Below, in pieces: positions 60,707 to 64,000 of a stretch of DNA of 64,000 nucleotides. The notes beneath the pieces were generated by a model. That model searched no databases. It worked only from the letters and a program-made list of their open reading frames with translations, and was not told the origin of the DNA. The stretch's first letter is position 1. Each line of letters begins with the position of its first letter. This stretch comes from Anaerolineales bacterium (GTDB lineage Bacteria > Chloroflexota > Anaerolineae > Anaerolineales > Villigracilaceae), in the NCBI GenBank assembly GCA_030680795.1, contig JAUXUL010000033.1, forward strand, positions 1 through 64,000. The letters are read 5' to 3'. The translations under genes and the position numbers were made by a program.

Positions 60707-61198
60707 CTTGTGTCCGAGGAGTTCCTGGATGGTGCGGATATCGTAGCCAGCCTGGAGGAGGTGAGTGGCGAAGGAGTGGCGGAGCGTATGAGGAGTAACG
60801 TGTTTATCTATGCTGACACGGCGGGATGCTTCCCTGATGGATTTTTGGGCGATCGATTCGTGGATATGATGGCGGCGGATGATGCCTGTACGTTTGTCTT
60901 TGGATATTTTTGGCGCAGGGAAAAGGTATTGCCAGATCCAGTCTTTATTCGCATTTTTGTACTTGCGTTCCAGGGCGTAAGGCAGATATACCGAGCCGAA
61001 GCCATCAGCAAGGTCTTTTTCGTGAAGGGATTTTACGTATCTTAAGTGGAGTTGTAGTGGTTGAATGAGTGAATCGGGAAGGATGGTGAATCGGTCGTTT
61101 TCACCCTTGCCATCTCTCACAATAATTTGATGATTGTCAAAGTCAATATCTTTTATACGCAGGCGCATACATTCCATGATGCGCAGTCCGCCACCGTA

Positions 61199-61235
61199 CA
61201 CACTTGCACCGCACTGCGGATGCAGTGCAGGTGTA
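61199..61235. repeat. Palindromic insert of about 33-36 nt in the integrase
   Basis: CACTTGCACCGCACTGC and its near-complement (matching if G-T pairs are allowed) code about 12 extra residues ([11 protein letters not shown]) between TNKLIAQ and [11 protein letters not shown]. Frame is kept. Different sequence from the TTCGAC family. Confidence 0.7.
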
Positions 61236-61411
61236 ACCTGGGCGATGAGTTTATTTGTTCCTGTGAGGTTGGCGATGAGGCGCTTGACCTCATCCTTTGA
61301 GAGAACGGTTGGGATGGTTTTGGATCGTTGAGGGCGAAGTTCGGCAAGTTGGAGTTCGTCAAGTTCGATGTGAAGGACATGTCGGTAGAGGAAGAGGATG
61401 GCGCTGAATGC

Positions 61412-61437
61412 TTCACTTCGACAGGCTCAGTGCAGGG
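61412..61437. repeat. TTCGAC repeat, net +23 nt, frameshifts the integrase
   Basis: TTCACTTCGACAGGCTCAGT plus six bases replaces one expected codon between AASTQN and [13 protein letters not shown]. In the old frame it reads PCTEPVEV. Confidence 0.85.
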
Positions 61438-61530
61438 ATTTTGGGTGGAGGCGGCGACTTGCTGTTTGGTTGCGAGGTGGGTAAGGTATTGTCCAATTTC
61501 AGGAATGCCTATTTCTTTTGGGTGGCGTTT

Positions 61531-61554
61531 GACATTCGACGGGCTCAGTCCAGG
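61531..61554. repeat. TTCGAC repeat, 24 nt, in frame in the integrase
   Basis: GACATTCGACGGGCTCAGTC plus four bases, coding eight extra residues (PGLSPSNV) inside ILFHN-KRHPKEIG, normally contiguous. Confidence 0.85.
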
Positions 61555-61617
61555 GTTATGAAAGAGGATGTAGTTTTTTACCCAGAGGATGTAGGTATCT
61601 TCGGTACGCGGGGAGTA

Positions 61618-61640
61618 GTCCCGCAAGGGGATGCTGCGCG
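61618..61640. repeat. 23-nt insert of a second kind, frameshifts the integrase near its start
   Basis: GTCCCGCAAGGGGATGCTGC plus GCG separates VLRIKH from YSPRTEDTY. Removing exactly these 23 bases rejoins the frames. The sequence is unlike the TTCGAC copies although the length is the same. Confidence 0.75.
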
Positions 61641-61754
61641 ATGTTTGATGCGAAGAACATCGCGGTATTGGTCGAGCAGTTTTTTATCCTGTGGAGCCGA
61701 CGTTCCCAAGGGGGATGTATTTTTTTGAGAGGCGGATGAATTTGATTGGGACAT

Positions 61755-62022
61755 TTTTGCCTTTCTGGTAAAATGGACACGTAATTTGTACATAGTATGT
61801 TAAACAAGTTCGCGCTGTATAACACCCCGCACAGGGGTATTTTACAACAAATCTTGCTGAACACATAGTTAGACCCCTTCCTTGCACAACAAGGTAAAAA
61901 GAAAAAATCTTAGGCGTGTGGGGGAAGTGTGTAGCACGCGAACTTACTGGTTATAAACGTTTCTTTGAAGCATGGTGTTCTGACTGCCATGCTATAATTT
62001 CGTCAAGGAATCCAATCAATTC
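61755..62022. other. Gap between the integrase remnant and the helicase gene
   Basis: Contains GTATAACACCCCGCACAGGGGTATTTTAC, a small CCCC/GGGG hairpin at about 61829-61851, and further AT-rich sequence without coding signal. Ends with a TATAAT box at 61993-61998, 25 bases before the helicase ATG. Confidence 0.5.
61993..61998 (+). promoter_or_regulatory. Candidate -10 box for the helicase gene
   Basis: TATAAT 24 bases before the ATG, with CAAGGAA as a weak ribosome-binding site. The best -35-like hexamer (TTGAAG) is 22 bases away, too far for a standard promoter. Confidence 0.45.
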
Positions 62023-64000
62023 ATGAATCTTTACGAAGCACTTGCTATGCACGTTGCCGAATGGCGACAGGATAATTACAAGCATGAGAAATATTCTGCA
62101 ATCGCAGAGATTTTGGAATGGGCGCAAAACCCTGATGTAAGCGCGTTTCGTTTACGCGCTCCGCAATTCCGCGCTTTGGAAACCTACTGGTATTTGCGAC
62201 TCAAGGAAAACACGCCTCACATTCTTGATTTATACAAGCAAGTCTTTACAAAAAACACCGAACGGCTTCACGCACTTGGAATGAATCATCCTGATTTGAT
62301 TGGTTATGCCGCCGATTATAGTTTTGATGATTTGATAAAGAAAATCCGTGAAGATGATGTATTCGTAAAACAATACAAACTCGAAGCCGTGCGCGAAACG
62401 ATTGCATTGGATTATCCGAGTTATATTCTTGCGTTGGCAATGGGAGCGGGGAAAACTGTTTTAATCGGCGCAATTTTCGCAAGTGAATTTGCAATGGCGC
62501 AGGAATATCCAAATCAAAAGTTTGTGGAAAATGCGCTGGTCTTTGCCCCAGGAAAAACCATCATTGAAAGTTTGCGTGAATTGGCTGAAATGCACTTTGA
62601 AGCAGTCTTGCCGCCGCGTTTCTATAAATCATTTGCCGCACAGTTGAAATTGACATTCACCCGCGATGGCGACCCTGATATTCCGATTATCGCGGGCAGT
62701 CAATTCAACGTGGTTGTGACGAATACAGAAAAAATCCGTATCCAAAAAGAAGATATTCGCAAGGCTTCTTTGGGAAAGATGTTTTCACAGAAAAGCGAAG
62801 ATGAAGCGAAAACTGAGATTGCAAACTTGCGTTTGCAACGAATTGCCAGCCTACCAAATTTAGCGATATTTTCCGATGAAGCCCATCATACTTACGGGCA
62901 GGAAATGGATAAAGACTTAAAGAAAGTCCGCAAGACAGTGGATTATTTGCATAACCCACATGCAGACGATTCAGGAAAACGCGAGAAACACGATACTAAT
63001 TTAATTTGCGTGGTCAACACCACAGGCACACCGTATTTCCAAAAGCAAGCATTGAAAGACGTGGTGATTTGGTACGGATTATCCGAAGGAATCCGTGACG
63101 GTATTTTGAAAGAACTTTCGGGAAATATCAAAGCCTTTGATTTTGAAGGCAATGTTCAACCTTATCTTGAATATGTGGTTGAAGATTTTTTCAAAGAATA
63201 TGGCAAAGTAACCTTGCCCGATGGCACACCTGCGAAACTCGCAATCTTCTTCCCGCAAACCGATGATGTTGGCGAATTACGCTGGATTGTGGAAAAGAAG
63301 ATGGTTGAGATGGGTTACTCCACCGATTTGATTCTTGAACATCACACATCACATGACGAAAAAGATGAGTTTGACCGTTTCCGCGCTTCTGCAAAACGAG
63401 TCGCATTGTTGGTGAGTCGCGGCGTGGAAGGCTGGAATATACCTGCTTTATTTGCTTGTGCGCTTGCTCGTAAACTGCAAAGCGGGGGGAATAACTTTGT
63501 CTTGCAAGCCGCCTCTCGCTGTTTGCGCCAAGTTCCAGACAACACAAAACCTGCACGTATTTATCTCTCGATGGATAACCGCGCAGTTTTGGATAACCAG
63601 TTACAAGAAAATTACGGAGAGTCAATTAGCGACTTGAACGAAGCACAGACTCGCAGTATGCGCGCCACAATCACATTGCGAAAAGTCAATATTCCGCCGC
63701 TGGTTATCAAGCAAAAAGTGCGGACAGTAACTCAGGTAAAAAATAAAGTACAGCCGCTTTCCTTGATACCAGTTAAAGGCTCAAGCCGCAAAACCATGAA
63801 AATGATTACTTTTACACTGGCGCGGCAATTATCGTCAGGCAAAGTATTACAGGAAGATGGCGAGTCAGTTGATGTCCAGATTGAAGGTGGAACGATAGAC
63901 TTGTTCAGCGCGGCGGTGGAGTTGGCAGGCAATTATCATCTCGTGCCGATGACTGTCTATCAGGAATTGAAGCGCATTTATTCAAAAGATGAAATCCCAT
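62023..64000 (+). CDS. DEAH helicase, type III restriction Res-like (3' end outside window)
   Basis: Open frame of 659 codons to the window edge, starting MNLYEALAMHVAEWRQDNYKH. SF2 helicase motifs: Walker A AMGAGKT with K144, motif II D285-E-A-H (SDEAHH), motif III-like TTGTP, and a motif VI-like QAASRCLRQ. The N-terminal ~120 residues precede the helicase core and are unlike classical Res. The frame is open at the end, so a nuclease domain may follow. Resembles type III restriction subunit R and related phage-defence helicases; no methyltransferase gene lies upstream, only an integrase remnant. Confidence 0.8.
   Translation, partial: MNLYEALAMHVAEWRQDNYKHEKYSAIAEILEWAQNPDVSAFRLRAPQFRALETYWYLRLKENTPHILDLYKQVFTKNTERLHALGMNHPDLIGYAADYSFDDLIKKIREDDVFVKQYKLEAVRETIALDYPSYILALAMGAGKTVLIGAIFASEFAMAQEYPNQKFVENALVFAPGKTIIESLRELAEMHFEAVLPPRFYKSFAAQLKLTFTRDGDPDIPIIAGSQFNVVVTNTEKIRIQKEDIRKASLGKMFSQKSEDEAKTEIANLRLQRIASLPNLAIFSDEAHHTYGQEMDKDLKKVRKTVDYLHNPHADDSGKREKHDTNLICVVNTTGTPYFQKQALKDVVIWYGLSEGIRDGILKELSGNIKAFDFEGNVQPYLEYVVEDFFKEYGKVTLPDGTPAKLAIFFPQTDDVGELRWIVEKKMVEMGYSTDLILEHHTSHDEKDEFDRFRASAKRVALLVSRGVEGWNIPALFACALARKLQSGGNNFVLQAASRCLRQVPDNTKPARIYLSMDNRAVLDNQLQENYGESISDLNEAQTRSMRATITLRKVNIPPLVIKQKVRTVTQVKNKVQPLSLIPVKGSSRKTMKMITFTLARQLSSGKVLQEDGESVDVQIEGGTIDLFSAAVELAGNYHLVPMTVYQELKRIYSKDEIP

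Larger units (their letters stand above)
60606..61754 (-). pseudogene. Tyrosine recombinase (integrase) broken by short insertions
   Basis: From MSQSNSSASQKN at 61754 to a stop at 60606, read in three frames. N-terminal SAM-like domain (LLDQYRDVLRIKH, YSPRTEDTYILWVKNYILFHN); catalytic domain with the first Arg in [25 protein letters not shown] and LLGHK, and the Tyr in TTMIYTHVL. Frames change at 61618-61640, 61412-61437 and 60684-60706; at each a 23-nt insert explains the shift. Two more inserts keep frame (61531-61554, 61199-61235). Without them the protein would be a standard ~310-residue integron/XerC-like recombinase. As it stands it cannot be made in full. Confidence 0.88.

Noticed and set aside
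61556-61864. Separate small genes in the integrase region
   Set aside because: They are fragments of the one interrupted integrase seen in its several frames.
1-64000. tRNA, rRNA and CRISPR arrays
   Set aside because: No cloverleaf-like sequence, no rRNA segment and no regularly spaced direct repeats were recognised by eye; a dedicated scan could still find a tRNA.

Overview
The window looks like a chromosomal contig of a Chloroflexota bacterium, most likely class Anaerolineae. This is inferred from gene content: an F0 subunit b carrying a delta-like tail, a complex I cluster with two nuoM genes, many small lipoproteins with Thr-Pro linkers, aldehyde:ferredoxin oxidoreductase with a MoaD partner, and a high load of short interspersed palindromic repeats. 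It is an inference from sequence features, not from a phylogeny. Base composition is moderate, with clearly AT-richer islands at about 12.6-15.4 kb and 38.5-40.9 kb.

Layout. 1-4.8 kb: an MFS transporter cut by the window edge, a Gfo/Idh/MocA oxidoreductase, a lone sugar-type ABC ATPase and a GH13 amylase. 4.8-6.9 kb (minus): a sirtuin and two tandem paralogous lipoproteins. 7.2-9.9 kb: rpsO-pnp. 9.9-16.1 kb: an accessory island with an AbrB/PIN toxin-antitoxin pair, a type IIG restriction-modification enzyme, a HEPN-domain protein and hicBA, whose hicA is frameshifted at a canonical -1 slippery heptamer. 16.3-20.1 kb: a nitronate monooxygenase-like enzyme, a GNAT and murE. 20.2-32.2 kb (minus): the membrane part of two bioenergetic machines, namely F0 (atpI-B-E-F) and the complex I membrane arm (nuoA-H-J-K-L-M-M-N), with no F1 genes and no peripheral-arm genes. 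32.4-36.8 kb (minus): a translationally coupled three-gene unit, an APC permease and a metallophosphoesterase. 37-41.5 kb: an eroded accessory region with a truncated toxin, a frameshifted PD40 lipoprotein, a DUF4062 remnant, a Ser/Thr kinase-TPR protein and a DUF4258 pair inserted at the 5' end of tnaA. 41.5-50 kb: tnaA, recJ, a terpenoid-cyclase-fold protein, the AOR/MoaD pair, a thioesterase and two paralogous lipoproteins. 50-54.4 kb (minus): a complete polar amino-acid ABC transporter. 54.6-60.5 kb: YbaK, a CNB protein, rel, moeA and VKOR. 60.6-64 kb: a tyrosine recombinase destroyed by short insertions, then a DEAH helicase/type III Res-like gene running off the window.

The most unusual signal is a set of short repeat elements that have entered protein-coding genes. 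The integrase contains five such inserts. Three are 23 nt long, and removing exactly 23 nt at each restores a single continuous reading frame. Related or analogous short elements sit in frame in pnp, murE, recJ and the type IIG enzyme, apparently tolerated as extra surface loops. This resembles the behaviour of Rickettsia palindromic elements. No tRNA, rRNA or CRISPR array was recognised.
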